DNA from: Maribacter huludaoensis
Lineage (GTDB): Bacteria; Bacteroidota; Bacteroidia; Flavobacteriales; Flavobacteriaceae
Reading direction: 5' to 3'
DNA length: 64,000 nt
Assembly (NCBI RefSeq): GCF_029350945.1
Contig: NZ_JARKMS010000002.1
Location: forward strand, 607,984-671,983
Below, in pieces: positions 1 through 8,689 of the stretch. The notes beneath the pieces are model-generated. The model was not told where the DNA came from. It did no database searches and was given only the letters and a program-made list of their open reading frames with translations. The position numbers and the translations under genes are program-made. How positions within the stretch are numbered: position 1 is the first letter of the stretch; each line of letters begins with the position of its first letter.

Positions 1-81
1 GAGCGTGCACGTATGACCCAAAATGGAAAGCTGACCAAACGTTATGCATACTTGCAGGATTATGTAGATGGTAAGGAATAG
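1..81 (+). CDS. 3' end of an unidentified gene (C-terminal 26 residues)
   Basis: An open frame enters from the left edge and ends in TAG at 79-81. The visible tail is charged and hydrophilic (it ends QDYVDGKE) and has no recognisable motif, so I cannot name the protein. It is coding-like in codon use and is followed by about 140 AT-rich bases without a clear terminator before the convergent phospholipase gene. Confidence 0.6.
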   Translation, partial: ERARMTQNGKLTKRYAYLQDYVDGKE

Positions 82-222
82 ATGTTAATTTATTTTTAAA
101 ACTTGGTATTGGTTACTACGTGAAAAATGTATTTTAAAAGGATTGGAAAAATATATAATTTGCTATCTTTTTTGTTTAAATATTTATGTGTGAATTGATA
201 AAATAAGCTATATTAAAAATAC

Positions 223-1131
223 TTAGTTAATCAAGGAAACCCCAATACCAAAAGTAGTTTGCCTATGGTTATAATCAATTAGGGTTTCACCATAACCATC
301 AAACAATTGAAAATGGCCGTTGAAATTCTCGAAAATAGGAAAAGACCAGTTCAGCTGTATACTACCGCGACTTTTATCTCCTAGATTTAAAGAATGTCTT
401 GCAATGGCTCTAAAGCGTTGTCTGCCCCAGTCATAACTTATGTCAGCTTCACCACGACCAATAAAATCAGATATGTTTTCGTTATCATCGATTTTACTTC
501 CAATGCGTATCCATGGCTTTAGCATTACCTGCCAGTTTCTTTTTTCAAAGGCGGCATGAAAAGCAATACGGTTCCAACTTCTGGAAATTGGATCTGATTG
601 GCCGTTAGATTCATGAATAATGGCCGCGCCTATCATTTTTGTTTCAAAACCCAATATTGGAAACTTAACGGGAAAGTTGGCTATGATTTCTGGCTTATAA
701 TTTAATTCACGAAAAGGTCTTGAACGTTCAGAATTATATATCTGCCAGTATGCGGTCTGGGAATAGCCCATCCATAAATCCATACGCCCATCGAACATAC
801 CGTGAAAGATTTTGGTTTTAAGGCTGATCTGAAATTTTGATTCTACGGCATTAAGACTACTAGGTTCATCTAACACCTTATCTGAATTTTCTGCCTGAGG
901 AAACTCATTAGGATTGGTAGAAAATTTAGCCGCGGTTATGTATATGGGTTTATATGAAGTTAGAATAAAAGTTCCTCGTTGATGCTCGTCATCTAATTCC
1001 CATAGTTCACTTAAACTTTTACTATTGTTAAAATACCAATTGTGATCATGATCGTCTTGAGCGCTAACCAGATTGGATGTTAGAAAAAAAGTTGTGTATA
1101 AAATTCCGAGAATGAATAATTGCCTGCCCAT
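223..1131 (-). CDS. pldA: Outer membrane phospholipase A (OMPLA family)
   Basis: Calcium-dependent phospholipase A1 of the outer membrane, which in the known family hydrolyses phospholipids that reach the outer leaflet. The active-site block HESNGQSDPISRSWNR is clear: counting from the ATG, His173, Ser175 and Asn187 keep the same 2- and 12-residue spacing as His142/Ser144/Asn156 of the E. coli enzyme. The rest has the alternating pattern of a 12-strand barrel and ends in a short strand. A frame open to 1152 begins with TTG, but the ATG at 1131 directly precedes a good signal peptide (MGRQLF...VSAQ), so I use it; the mature protein starts near QDDHDHNW. It is followed on the other side by a separate DUF1361 gene on the same strand. 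Family assignment is strong; substrate range is not visible. Confidence 0.9.
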   Translation of the reverse strand: MGRQLFILGILYTTFFLTSNLVSAQDDHDHNWYFNNSKSLSELWELDDEHQRGTFILTSYKPIYITAAKFSTNPNEFPQAENSDKVLDEPSSLNAVESKFQISLKTKIFHGMFDGRMDLWMGYSQTAYWQIYNSERSRPFRELNYKPEIIANFPVKFPILGFETKMIGAAIIHESNGQSDPISRSWNRIAFHAAFEKRNWQVMLKPWIRIGSKIDDNENISDFIGRGEADISYDWGRQRFRAIARHSLNLGDKSRGSIQLNWSFPIFENFNGHFQLFDGYGETLIDYNHRQTTFGIGVSLIN

Positions 1132-1183
1132 GTGATCTACTTTAAATAACAAAAATAGGCATTAAGCAATACAACTAATAAAT

Positions 1184-1828
1184 TTATCCTCTACCTCTTA
1201 AGTATGGTTTCAGGACCCAAAAAGATATCCAGATGAAAGCTCCAAACCCAATAATCCATAGCCACGCGTTCCATAGTAAGAGCGATTTTAACATACATTG
1301 CATAAGTAGCTGAGGTCTGGCAACAATATCCCAGGAATTGAATCTTAGAAAACGACCTAGAAAAATTCCGAACCCACTTAAAAGGGAAACGCCCAGTAAC
1401 ATCATATTAGCAAGAAAAGGATGGTTGTGTTTGCGTAAATAAGAAAATACGTCCATCATAGATAAAACGCCTAACAATAAACCGCTAAGAGCAAAAATGA
1501 AAAGCATAAGCATATCTAACCAAATGGTAGCTGCCGAGTTGTCTAAGTGAATGAGGTCTGTGATGATATACGGACTATTTGGTAAAAACAATACCCAAAG
1601 AAAGAATAGGCAATATCGCAATATTTTAGATTGTCCCAAACGCACATTTGCCATTAACTGCCTAGATACAAAAAGGGGAATTGCTGCCAAGAATAAATTC
1701 CAGAACATAAAGAGAAAATCTGTGGTACCGGAAACGTAAATTCTATAGGCTAATAATACTGCGGCCAAAGACGTAAGCTGAATAATTCTATTTTGAAATA
1801 TAGAACTTCTTGTTGCAATTAAATTCAT
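1184..1828 (-). CDS. DUF1361 integral membrane protein
   Basis: 214-residue polytopic membrane protein with about six hydrophobic segments. The loop sequence FLPNSPYIITDLIHL (around residues 80-94) is the hallmark of the DUF1361 family, whose function is unknown. No signal peptide beyond the first membrane segment, no enzymatic motif. It lies upstream of, and on the same strand as, the phospholipase gene, with 52 bp between the stop and that gene's ATG, so the two could be co-transcribed, but nothing else links them. Start is ATG. Confidence 0.85.
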   Translation of the reverse strand: MNLIATRSSIFQNRIIQLTSLAAVLLAYRIYVSGTTDFLFMFWNLFLAAIPLFVSRQLMANVRLGQSKILRYCLFFLWVLFLPNSPYIITDLIHLDNSAATIWLDMLMLFIFALSGLLLGVLSMMDVFSYLRKHNHPFLANMMLLGVSLLSGFGIFLGRFLRFNSWDIVARPQLLMQCMLKSLLLWNAWLWIIGFGAFIWISFWVLKPYLRGRG

Positions 1829-1964
1829 GATAATGAGCGATTTGGGATCTATTCAATAACGATGTATAAATCTAGTTATTGTAGGAAAAAACCTATTTTT
1901 TTGTTAATGAAAGACCTTTTGGCAGTTTACGGTAAATGATGCTTTTATTTGTATTTTTAAGCTT

Positions 1965-2345
1965 ATGAAACCAGCAGAAGATTATATATTCAATCAACCG
2001 GAACCATACAGGGCAATTTTAATGCATTTGCAAATGATGATTGAAACCACATTACCTGAGGTTGAGCTTAAATTTAAATGGAATATTCCCTGTTTTTATA
2101 TTGGTAAATCACCAATTTGTTATTTGAATGCATCGCACAAAAAGAAGTTTGTAGATATCGCTTTTTGGAATTCTGCTCACCTTACCAAGCATTTGAACGT
2201 ACTAGTTTCTGAAAATAGAAAAGTAGTACGTTCATTGCGATATAGTACCCTTGAAGATATTGATAACGATATTCTGGTAGATGTTTTACTGGATGCCTAT
2301 GCTGTTCGTAAAAATGGATTTTATAAGCAAAAGGATATTTCGTAG
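1965..2345 (+). CDS. DUF1801 (YdhG/iron-chaperone-fold) protein
   Basis: 126-residue cytoplasmic protein. The N-terminal pattern with MHLQMMIETTLPEVELKFKW followed by IPCFYIGKSPICYLN and a conserved FVDIAFW strand is typical of the DUF1801/YdhG family (PF08818), which has a frataxin-like fold; members are sometimes called iron chaperones, without firm proof. Single gene, convergent with the small membrane protein at 2372-2905. Confidence 0.8.
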   Translation: MKPAEDYIFNQPEPYRAILMHLQMMIETTLPEVELKFKWNIPCFYIGKSPICYLNASHKKKFVDIAFWNSAHLTKHLNVLVSENRKVVRSLRYSTLEDIDNDILVDVLLDAYAVRKNGFYKQKDIS

Positions 2346-2371
2346 CTAAAAAAAATAGCAGCTATGTTTTA

Positions 2372-2905
2372 TTAATTAGATATAATCTTTTCTGAGCAAA
2401 GGTCAAATTTATATTTTCCGTCCAAAAATTTTATAACACAGTTCTTGTTGCTTAAAAATGTTTTGTTAGTGATTAAATTTTCAGTTTCCGATTTCCAAAC
2501 AGTATCAATCCTTTTATTTAAAATTCCACCTAATTTTCTTTTATCTAAATTATATTTTGCTTCTTGAGCTGAGCCAGCCCAACACTCGGCGTAACCGTAA
2601 GAAATTTTGTACTCACCTATTTCCCAGGTCGTTGAAATTTTATCATCGCATTTGAAATAGGATAAAAATATTAGATTAAATCCAATGACTGTCGTTACAG
2701 CTAATAGTCCAACAATTACTAGAATTTTTTGCCAATTCTTTTTCGGTAATGTCCCAATTAATATTATAACAATTAGAGCAAAAAAGCCATTAAACCACGG
2801 AATAAGATTTTGATTAGTTAAGTCCCAATCCGACATATATATTCCAAGCGCAACTATAATTACGATTAATAATATGATTAAGATTATAGTTTTTAATTGT
2901 TTCAA
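2372..2905 (-). CDS. Small membrane protein of unknown function
   Basis: 177 residues, not recognised. Three hydrophobic segments lie in the first 90 residues (TIILIILLIVIIVALGIYM, then WFNGFFALIVIILIG, then ILVIVGLLAVTTVIGFNLIF), followed by a soluble C-terminal domain of about 90 residues with three or four cysteines (CDD, ECW, NC, CSE) that may form disulphides if periplasmic. No ATG is available before residue 24; the frame starts with TTG at 2905, which preserves the first membrane helix, so I keep it. The gene is AT-rich compared with kdsA next door and may be an accessory insertion. It sits 16 bp downstream of the kdsA stop codon, same strand. Confidence 0.6.
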   Translation of the reverse strand: MKQLKTIILIILLIVIIVALGIYMSDWDLTNQNLIPWFNGFFALIVIILIGTLPKKNWQKILVIVGLLAVTTVIGFNLIFLSYFKCDDKISTTWEIGEYKISYGYAECWAGSAQEAKYNLDKRKLGGILNKRIDTVWKSETENLITNKTFLSNKNCVIKFLDGKYKFDLCSEKIISN

Positions 2906-2921
2906 AGTTAATCGCTACTAT

Positions 2922-3740
2922 CTAAAACTCATTAACAACAGCTCTTAACGCAACTAAATCCGTCAATAACTTTTTCATTAATCCTAAGTCTAACATATTG
3001 GCACCATCACTCTTGGCATTGGCACAGTCAAAATGCGTTTCAATGAATAGTCCGTCTACGCCTGCAGCAACACCTGCACGTGCCATAGTGCCGATCAAAG
3101 CTGGTCTGCCACCAGTTACACCAGAAGATTGATTTGGTTGTTGTAAAGAATGGGTTACATCTAATACCACGGGAGCAAATTGCTTCATGGTTGGTACGCC
3201 CCTAAAATCTACGATCATATCTTGGTAACCGAACATGGTGCCACGATCAGTAATAATAGCTTGCTCGTTACCCGTTTCGGTAACTTTGTTTACGGCATGC
3301 TTCATACTTTCAGGACTCATAAATTGCCCCTTCTTTATGTTGACCGTTTTACCTGTTTTTGCGGCGGCAACTACTAAATCAGTCTGGCGGGCAAGAAATG
3401 CCGGTATCTGCAATACATCTACATATTCTGCAGCCATGGCAGCATCTTGTTCCGTATGTATATCAGTAACCGTAGGTACTTTGAATGTCTCAGAAACTTT
3501 ACGTAGAATCTTCAATGCCTTTTCATCTCCAATACCCGTAAATGAATCTAATCTACTTCGGTTAGCTTTTTTGAAACTTCCTTTAAATACATAAGGAATT
3601 TTAAGCTCGTCGGTTATAGTAACAATATGCTCTGCAATACGCATTGCCATGTCTTCACCTTCAATGGCGCAGGGTCCAGATAGTAGAAAAAAGTTATTAC
3701 TGTCCGTATGTTTTATTTGGGGTATAAGAGATAGGTTCAT
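2922..3740 (-). CDS. kdsA: 3-deoxy-8-phosphooctulonate synthase
   Basis: Condenses phosphoenolpyruvate with D-arabinose 5-phosphate to Kdo-8-phosphate, the first committed step of the Kdo core of LPS; cytoplasmic TIM barrel. Clear family motifs: GPCAIEGEDMAMR near the N-terminus, FKGSFKKANRSR, TDIHTEQDAA, QIPAFLARQTDL, DVTHSLQQPN and ETHFDCANAKSDGAN. The cysteine in GPCAIE together with the His/Glu/Asp positions indicates the metal-dependent class (E. coli-type metal-independent enzymes have Asn there). The frame opens with TTG at 3761, but the ATG at 3740 (MNLSLIPQIK) gives the usual 272-residue length. The downstream small membrane protein may be read through from it. Confidence 0.95.
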   Translation of the reverse strand: MNLSLIPQIKHTDSNNFFLLSGPCAIEGEDMAMRIAEHIVTITDELKIPYVFKGSFKKANRSRLDSFTGIGDEKALKILRKVSETFKVPTVTDIHTEQDAAMAAEYVDVLQIPAFLARQTDLVVAAAKTGKTVNIKKGQFMSPESMKHAVNKVTETGNEQAIITDRGTMFGYQDMIVDFRGVPTMKQFAPVVLDVTHSLQQPNQSSGVTGGRPALIGTMARAGVAAGVDGLFIETHFDCANAKSDGANMLDLGLMKKLLTDLVALRAVVNEF

Positions 3741-3823
3741 TCGTCGAATATTTTTGAACAAAGATACTATTTTAAGAAGCTTACTGTTCTATTAGGATAA
3801 GATTGTCGAAATCCCAAATCGAA

Positions 3824-4390
3824 ATGAAAATCAAACAGTTTTTTATAGCAACAATATTTCTCGTTTTTGCTGCTAATGCACATGCTCAGTTCGGTAAAAA
3901 TTGTGAGTTACGACAAGTTAAGATCAATCTACTTAACCCTGGTCTTGAATATGAAATGGCTTTGGGCACCAATACAACTTTTGATATTAAAGCGGGTATA
4001 CAAGTAGCGTTAGATCCATTGTTGCCAGATGTATATAGTGAATTTGGCGTTTTTCCTGCAGTTGCCGCTCAATACCGCTATTACTATAATTTTGAAAAGC
4101 GTCAGCGTAAAAGAAAACAGATTTATGGTAATTCTGCCAATTATGTGGCTCCTGCGGTCGCCGTTTTCTTTCCGGGTTCAAGAACCATTGCCAATGAAAA
4201 CGTAGAAGGCGCTTTTGGTTATGCCGGTTTGGTAACAGGTATACAACGTAGTTTTGATTCGGGTTTTAACTTTTCTGTAGATGTAGGTGCTGCATATTAT
4301 GACGGGCAATTTGAGGGCGACATTTATCCGGTAGCAAACTTAAGCATTGGATTTATCATCAGTGAAAAGCGATGGTGTGTAGGTCGTTAA
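3824..4390 (+). CDS. Exported small beta-barrel protein, copy 1 of 3 tandem paralogues
   Basis: 188 residues from the ATG at 3824 (an in-frame TTG at 3803 adds nothing useful). A signal peptide MKIKQFFIA...ANAHAQ precedes amphipathic beta strands ending in a short basic tail. Shares with the next two genes the order INLLNPGLEYEMALG, a YYYNFEKRQRK turn, the invariant GNSANYVAP, and GIQRSFDSGFNF. The family is not one I can name; it looks like an OmpW/OprF-sized 8-strand outer-membrane barrel. Function unknown. Downstream copy begins 89 bp after its stop, so the three could form one transcription unit. Confidence 0.75.
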   Translation: MKIKQFFIATIFLVFAANAHAQFGKNCELRQVKINLLNPGLEYEMALGTNTTFDIKAGIQVALDPLLPDVYSEFGVFPAVAAQYRYYYNFEKRQRKRKQIYGNSANYVAPAVAVFFPGSRTIANENVEGAFGYAGLVTGIQRSFDSGFNFSVDVGAAYYDGQFEGDIYPVANLSIGFIISEKRWCVGR

Positions 4391-4479
4391 TCTCGTAAGT
4401 GTTTTCTTAATATTTCTATAAATCAGGTGGTTACTTTTTTTTAATCATGTAGTTTTAGTTGCAACATCAATCTAATTAC

Positions 4480-5064
4480 ATGAAAAAAATTACACTGATT
4501 CTTCTATTCTTATCTATTACAACGGCACATTCCCAAATCAGGGATTTTTCTGAAAAAGGCAACGGACTCATAAATCTAGAGCGACACCAATTTACAATTA
4601 ACTTATTGGGACCGGGAATTAGGTATGAGCTAGGTCTTTTTAAAAACGTAAGTGCATCTACCAGTTTTACACCGGCTTTTGCTAGGTATCAAGAGGGTTA
4701 TGCTTTGGGTTTTGCTTGGCATACCAGAATTAGATATTACCATAATTTTCAAGAGCGTTTAGATGTAAATAAGAATATCATAGGTAACTCAGCCAACTAC
4801 ATTGGGCCTGCACGTAGCATTTTCTGGGAGCCATTACAGTTTACAGATAATATCTCTGACGGAAATAGTGATTATGCCTTTGCATTCTATGGTGGAGTAT
4901 ACGGTGTTCAGCGAACCAACAGAAAAGGTTTCAATATAAATGCAGAAGTGGGTTATGGCTATTTTGATTCAAAAACTTTAGATAGTGGTCATGGCTTTTT
5001 GCTTCATGTTACCTTTGGGTGGGTGGCTACAAAAAGAAAATCTAGGAAGCCCACTTTTGATTAA
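4480..5064 (+). CDS. Exported small beta-barrel protein, copy 2 of 3
   Basis: 194 residues from ATG 4480 with signal peptide MKKITLILLFLSITTAHSQ. Same skeleton as copies 1 and 3: INLLGPGIRYELGLF, IRYYHNFQERLDVNK, GNSANYIGP, and GVQRTNRKGFNI. It has a longer N-terminal linker (about 20 residues, RDFSEKGNGLINLERHQ) and ends RKSRKPTFD. Divergence between copies is high in loops but the strand signatures align along the whole length, which points to an old tandem duplication. Unknown function; likely outer membrane. Confidence 0.75.
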   Translation: MKKITLILLFLSITTAHSQIRDFSEKGNGLINLERHQFTINLLGPGIRYELGLFKNVSASTSFTPAFARYQEGYALGFAWHTRIRYYHNFQERLDVNKNIIGNSANYIGPARSIFWEPLQFTDNISDGNSDYAFAFYGGVYGVQRTNRKGFNINAEVGYGYFDSKTLDSGHGFLLHVTFGWVATKRKSRKPTFD

Positions 5065-5116
5065 TGTGGTCTGGTATTTGATGCATATCCGGAATAAAAC
5101 CAAACCAGATTATAAT

Positions 5117-5662
5117 ATGAAAAAGATTATTTTTTTATCCGCTATGCTGTTAACCTCTTTTTACGTTAAGGCACAATCAGGGAAATTAGTGGAAGACAAA
5201 CTCTTTAAAGTTAATGCCTTAGCACCAGGGATATCTTATGAACTGGGGGTCGCTGATAAAACTACCTTGAATTTAGAGGCGTTCTTAGGTTTAGCACTGA
5301 ATGGAGGGTCAGATAGGTCAACTAATTTTGGACTGTATCCAGGTTTAGAGGCAGATGTAAGGCAATACGTAAATTTTAATAGAAGATTAAATAAAGGAAA
5401 GAATATATCTGGCAACTCTGGTAATTATGTTGCATTTTTAAATCAACTTCAATTGGGCAAGCCAATAATCGGTAATTTAGAATACGCCTCGGATTATTTT
5501 TATAACGGTGCTTTAGTATATGGTATTCAGCGTACTTATAAAAAAGGATTCTATTGGGGCTTGGCTTTTGGTCCGGGTATTTTTGTCGATGATTTTTATA
5601 CAGATGCGGGTATTTTAATAGACCTTAGACTTGGTTGGGTTGTAAGTGGTAGGAAAAAGTAG
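5117..5662 (+). CDS. Exported small beta-barrel protein, copy 3 of 3
   Basis: 181 residues from ATG 5117, chosen because it begins the signal peptide MKKIIFLSAMLLTSFYVKAQ; a longer frame from 4985 overlaps copy 2 and has no such leader. Signatures: VNALAPGISYELGVA, VRQYVNFNRRLNKGK, GNSGNYVAF and GIQRTYKKGFYWG, ending in DLRLGWVVSGRKK. Last of the tandem set; followed by about 100 bp that carry the typA promoter. Function unknown. Confidence 0.75.
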   Translation: MKKIIFLSAMLLTSFYVKAQSGKLVEDKLFKVNALAPGISYELGVADKTTLNLEAFLGLALNGGSDRSTNFGLYPGLEADVRQYVNFNRRLNKGKNISGNSGNYVAFLNQLQLGKPIIGNLEYASDYFYNGALVYGIQRTYKKGFYWGLAFGPGIFVDDFYTDAGILIDLRLGWVVSGRKK

Positions 5663-5740
5663 GTAACCCATTAGGGAACTACCTCAAAATCAATAAGATA
5701 AAAATAACATAAGTTTAAGTGTAGCTATAAATATTTAAAG

Positions 5741-5748
5741 TATCTTTG
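5741..5748 (+). promoter_or_regulatory. Flavobacterial -7 promoter element of typA
   Basis: TATCTTTG fits the TAnnTTTG -7 consensus known for Bacteroidota sigma-ABfr promoters. It sits 22 bases before the typA ATG. I do not see a convincing TTG -33 element at the usual spacing. Confidence 0.6.
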
Positions 5749-5769
5749 CACGCTTAAATAAGACCTTTT

Positions 5770-7572
5770 ATGTCCACTACAACAAAGAATATTGCGATCA
5801 TTGCGCACGTTGACCACGGTAAAACGACCTTGGTAGACAAAATAATGTACCACTGTAGCCTTTTTCGTGAAAACGAGAATACAGGCGATTTAATTTTGGA
5901 TAATAACGACTTGGAAAGAGAACGTGGTATTACCATTACTTCTAAGAACGTTTCCGTTATTTATAAGGATACTAAAATAAATATTATCGATACTCCCGGT
6001 CACGCCGATTTTGGTGGTGAAGTTGAGCGTGTATTGAATATGGCAGATGGTGTTTTGTTGTTGGTAGATGCTTTTGAGGGTCCTATGCCACAAACACGTT
6101 TTGTACTTCAAAAAGCGATCGACCTTGGTTTAAAGCCTTGTTTGGTAATCAACAAAGTAGACAAAGAAAACTGTACTCCAGAAGAAGTGCATGAAAAAGT
6201 TTTTGATTTGATGTTCGAGCTGGGTGCAGAAGAGTGGCAGTTAGATTTCCCTACTGTATATGGTTCTGCTAAGAACAACTGGATGAGTACCGATTGGCAA
6301 AATGAAACGGAAAACATTGAGCCTTTATTGGATATGGTAATTGAGCATATTCCTACTTTTGAGCCAAAAGAAGGAAATACTCAAATGTTGATCACTTCTT
6401 TAGATTTCTCTTCATTTACAGGTAGAATCGCTATCGGTAGATTACAAAGAGGAACTTTAAAGGAAAATCAGCAAATTTCTTTGGTAAAACGCGATGGTTC
6501 TATCGTAAAATCAAAAATCAAAGAATTGTACGTTTTTGAAGGTCTAGGTCGTAAGAAAGTAGAAGAGGTTGAAACTGGTGATATTTGTGCCTTGGTTGGT
6601 GTTGAAGGTTTTGAAATTGGTGATACCGTTGCCGATATTGAAAACCCAGAAGCTTTGAAGACCATTGCAATAGATGAACCTACCATGAGTATGTTGTTTA
6701 CCATTAACGATAGTCCGTTCTTTGGTAAGGATGGTAAATTCGTTACTTCTCGTCATATTAATGATAGACTTCAAAAAGAATTGGAAAAGAACTTGGCGTT
6801 ACGTGTAAACGAAACAGATAGTGCAGATAAATTCTTGGTATTCGGCCGTGGGGTATTGCACCTTTCAGTTTTAATTGAAACAATGCGTCGTGAAGGTTAC
6901 GAATTACAAATTGGTCAGCCACAAGTTATCATCAAAGAGATCGATGGTGTTAAATGCGAGCCGGTTGAAGCATTGACTATAGATTTACCAGAAGCTGTTT
7001 CTGGAAAAGCTGTTGAGATGGTTTCTATGCGTAAAGGTGAAATGACCAGTATGGAAGCTAAAGGTGAGCGTATGATCTGTGAGTTTATAATTCCTTCTAG
7101 AGGTATTATAGGTCTACGTAACCAATTATTGACCGCTACCGCTGGTGAGGCTATAATGGCGCACCGTTTCTTGGAATACCAACCAATGAAAGGAGATATT
7201 CCACAAAGACAAAATGGTTCTTTGGTTTCTATGGAAACTGGAAAAGCAATTCCTTACTCCATTGATAAATTACAAGATCGTGGTAAGTTCTTTGTTGATC
7301 CGGGTGAAGATATTTATGAAGGTCAGGTAATTGGTGAAAACTCTCGTGGAGATGATATGACCGTGAACATTACAAAGACTAAAAAATTATCTAACGTTCG
7401 TTCTTCTGGAGCTGATGATAAAGCAAAAATTGTTCCTGCAATTAAGTTTTCTCTAGAAGAAGCATTGGAATATATTCAAAAAGATGAGTATGTTGAGGTT
7501 ACTCCTAAGTTTTTACGTCTACGTAAAATCTACTTGACCGAAAATGAGCGTAAGCGAAATAAAATTGCATAA
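5770..7572 (+). CDS. typA: Ribosome-associated GTPase TypA/BipA
   Basis: Translational GTPase that binds the 70S ribosome and aids 50S assembly and stress growth. 600 residues, normal for the family. The G domain shows [10 protein letters not shown] (P loop, around residues 12-21), the ERERGITI switch, [12 protein letters not shown], and NKVD; then EF-Tu-like domain II, two EF-G-like domains ([21 protein letters not shown] is diagnostic) and the C-terminal TypA domain ([14 protein letters not shown]...[12 protein letters not shown]). Monocistronic: it has its own -7 element upstream and two stacked hairpin terminators downstream. Confidence 0.97.
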   Translation: MSTTTKNIAIIAHVDHGKTTLVDKIMYHCSLFRENENTGDLILDNNDLERERGITITSKNVSVIYKDTKINIIDTPGHADFGGEVERVLNMADGVLLLVDAFEGPMPQTRFVLQKAIDLGLKPCLVINKVDKENCTPEEVHEKVFDLMFELGAEEWQLDFPTVYGSAKNNWMSTDWQNETENIEPLLDMVIEHIPTFEPKEGNTQMLITSLDFSSFTGRIAIGRLQRGTLKENQQISLVKRDGSIVKSKIKELYVFEGLGRKKVEEVETGDICALVGVEGFEIGDTVADIENPEALKTIAIDEPTMSMLFTINDSPFFGKDGKFVTSRHINDRLQKELEKNLALRVNETDSADKFLVFGRGVLHLSVLIETMRREGYELQIGQPQVIIKEIDGVKCEPVEALTIDLPEAVSGKAVEMVSMRKGEMTSMEAKGERMICEFIIPSRGIIGLRNQLLTATAGEAIMAHRFLEYQPMKGDIPQRQNGSLVSMETGKAIPYSIDKLQDRGKFFVDPGEDIYEGQVIGENSRGDDMTVNITKTKKLSNVRSSGADDKAKIVPAIKFSLEEALEYIQKDEYVEVTPKFLRLRKIYLTENERKRNKIA

Positions 7573-7578
7573 ATAAAA

Positions 7579-7606
7579 AAGCTCCTTGATAAAGGAGCTT
7601 TTTTTA
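7579..7606 (+). terminator. Rho-independent terminator of typA
   Basis: Stem AAGCTCCTT / AAGGAGCTT with loop GATA, followed by a run of T; starts 7 bases after the typA stop codon. Confidence 0.85.
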
Positions 7607-7621
7607 GCTCTTAATCTATAG

Positions 7622-7646
7622 AAACCACCTACTTAGGTGGTTTTTT
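7622..7646 (+). terminator. Second terminator hairpin downstream of typA
   Basis: Stem AAACCACCT / AGGTGGTTT, loop ACTT, followed by T residues; lies 15 bases after the first terminator and acts as a back-up. The remaining 220 bases up to the SDR gene hold only AT-rich sequence. Confidence 0.75.
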
Positions 7647-7866
7647 GTTTATAGTGCACTTCATCTTGTTTTAAGATAAGCCTTATGGTGCATTTATTGG
7701 TTAGGTATAACCTCAATTAGTAGCGTTGTACTACGAAAAACGCAAAAAATTAAGATAGATTTTCCTACTTTCTTAATAATAAGTCCATCCTGCATTTTTC
7801 TTCGTTTCTGCATAGAATTTTATCTAATTTAAAGTGGTATTAAATTCAACTCAAACAATTAATAAT

Positions 7867-8655
7867 ATGCAACTAACAGGTAAAAATGTGCTCATTACCG
7901 GAGGAACCCGGGGTATTGGTAAATGTATGGTTCAACATTTAATTAAGAATGGTGTTACCAATATTGCGGTCATTGCCCGCGACAAACAGAACCTAAAGAA
8001 TCTATCATTAGAATACCCAACGGTAAATTTCATTCGCATTGCCGGTGATATTGCCAATATTCAGATATTACGAGATGCTGCGGCACGTATAGAAGATAAA
8101 TGGGGGCATCTTGATATATTGATCAATAATGCGGGTATAGTTGCTGCAGGTCCTTTAGAGGATATTCAAGATGAAGACTTGTACGATCAGGTTGCCGTTA
8201 ACTTGACTGCGGTCATGTTGTTGACCAAATACTGTATTCCGTTATTGAAGTTTTCTGAAGATGCCTACATCTTGAATATTTCATCAGGATTAGGATTGAT
8301 AGGTATGCCTTTCTATGCGGTCTACGGAAGTACCAAAGCTGCAATTCGCCAGTTTTCAGATTCTATGAGAAGAGAATTGGCGCCTTTTAAAGTGTCCGTA
8401 ACCTGTGCTTTTCCTACCGCTACGGATACGGAAATGATGCAGAAGTTTAAAGGTAGAAAGATGGATGCACCGGAGTACGTTGCAGAGCGTTCGCTTGAAG
8501 GATTATTTAATAAAGAAATTCAAGTAATTTTTGGTGGGGAAGAACGACTCAAAGAAAATACCTTGAACTTTGAAGCACCTGAAGAATTGGATAAAAAGGT
8601 TGCCGAGAATTACGAGGAACGAAAAATGGCCAGTTTAGATCATAAAGCCGTATAA
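7867..8655 (+). CDS. Short-chain dehydrogenase/reductase (SDR)
   Basis: 262-residue NAD(P)-dependent oxidoreductase of the classical SDR family. Cofactor motif TGGTRGIG at residues 11-18, NNAG near residue 87, the catalytic Ser in NISSG, and Tyr153-x3-Lys157 in YGSTK are all intact. The closest type I can recall is the DltE-like/sepiapterin-type oxidoreductase group, but the substrate cannot be read from the sequence. ATG at 7867 is used rather than an upstream in-frame GTG because the Rossmann strand begins directly after it. The lipoprotein gene follows after 34 bp, probably in the same transcript. Confidence 0.88.
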   Translation: MQLTGKNVLITGGTRGIGKCMVQHLIKNGVTNIAVIARDKQNLKNLSLEYPTVNFIRIAGDIANIQILRDAAARIEDKWGHLDILINNAGIVAAGPLEDIQDEDLYDQVAVNLTAVMLLTKYCIPLLKFSEDAYILNISSGLGLIGMPFYAVYGSTKAAIRQFSDSMRRELAPFKVSVTCAFPTATDTEMMQKFKGRKMDAPEYVAERSLEGLFNKEIQVIFGGEERLKENTLNFEAPEELDKKVAENYEERKMASLDHKAV

Positions 8656-8689
8656 TCTACACCGGGAAATCAACAAACGGCGAACAATT

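Noticed and set aside
7653-7694. AGTGCACT and surrounding TGCAC/GTGCA repeats after typA as a riboswitch
   Set aside because: Arms are short and poorly paired, and no known aptamer pattern fits; left as plain intergenic sequence.
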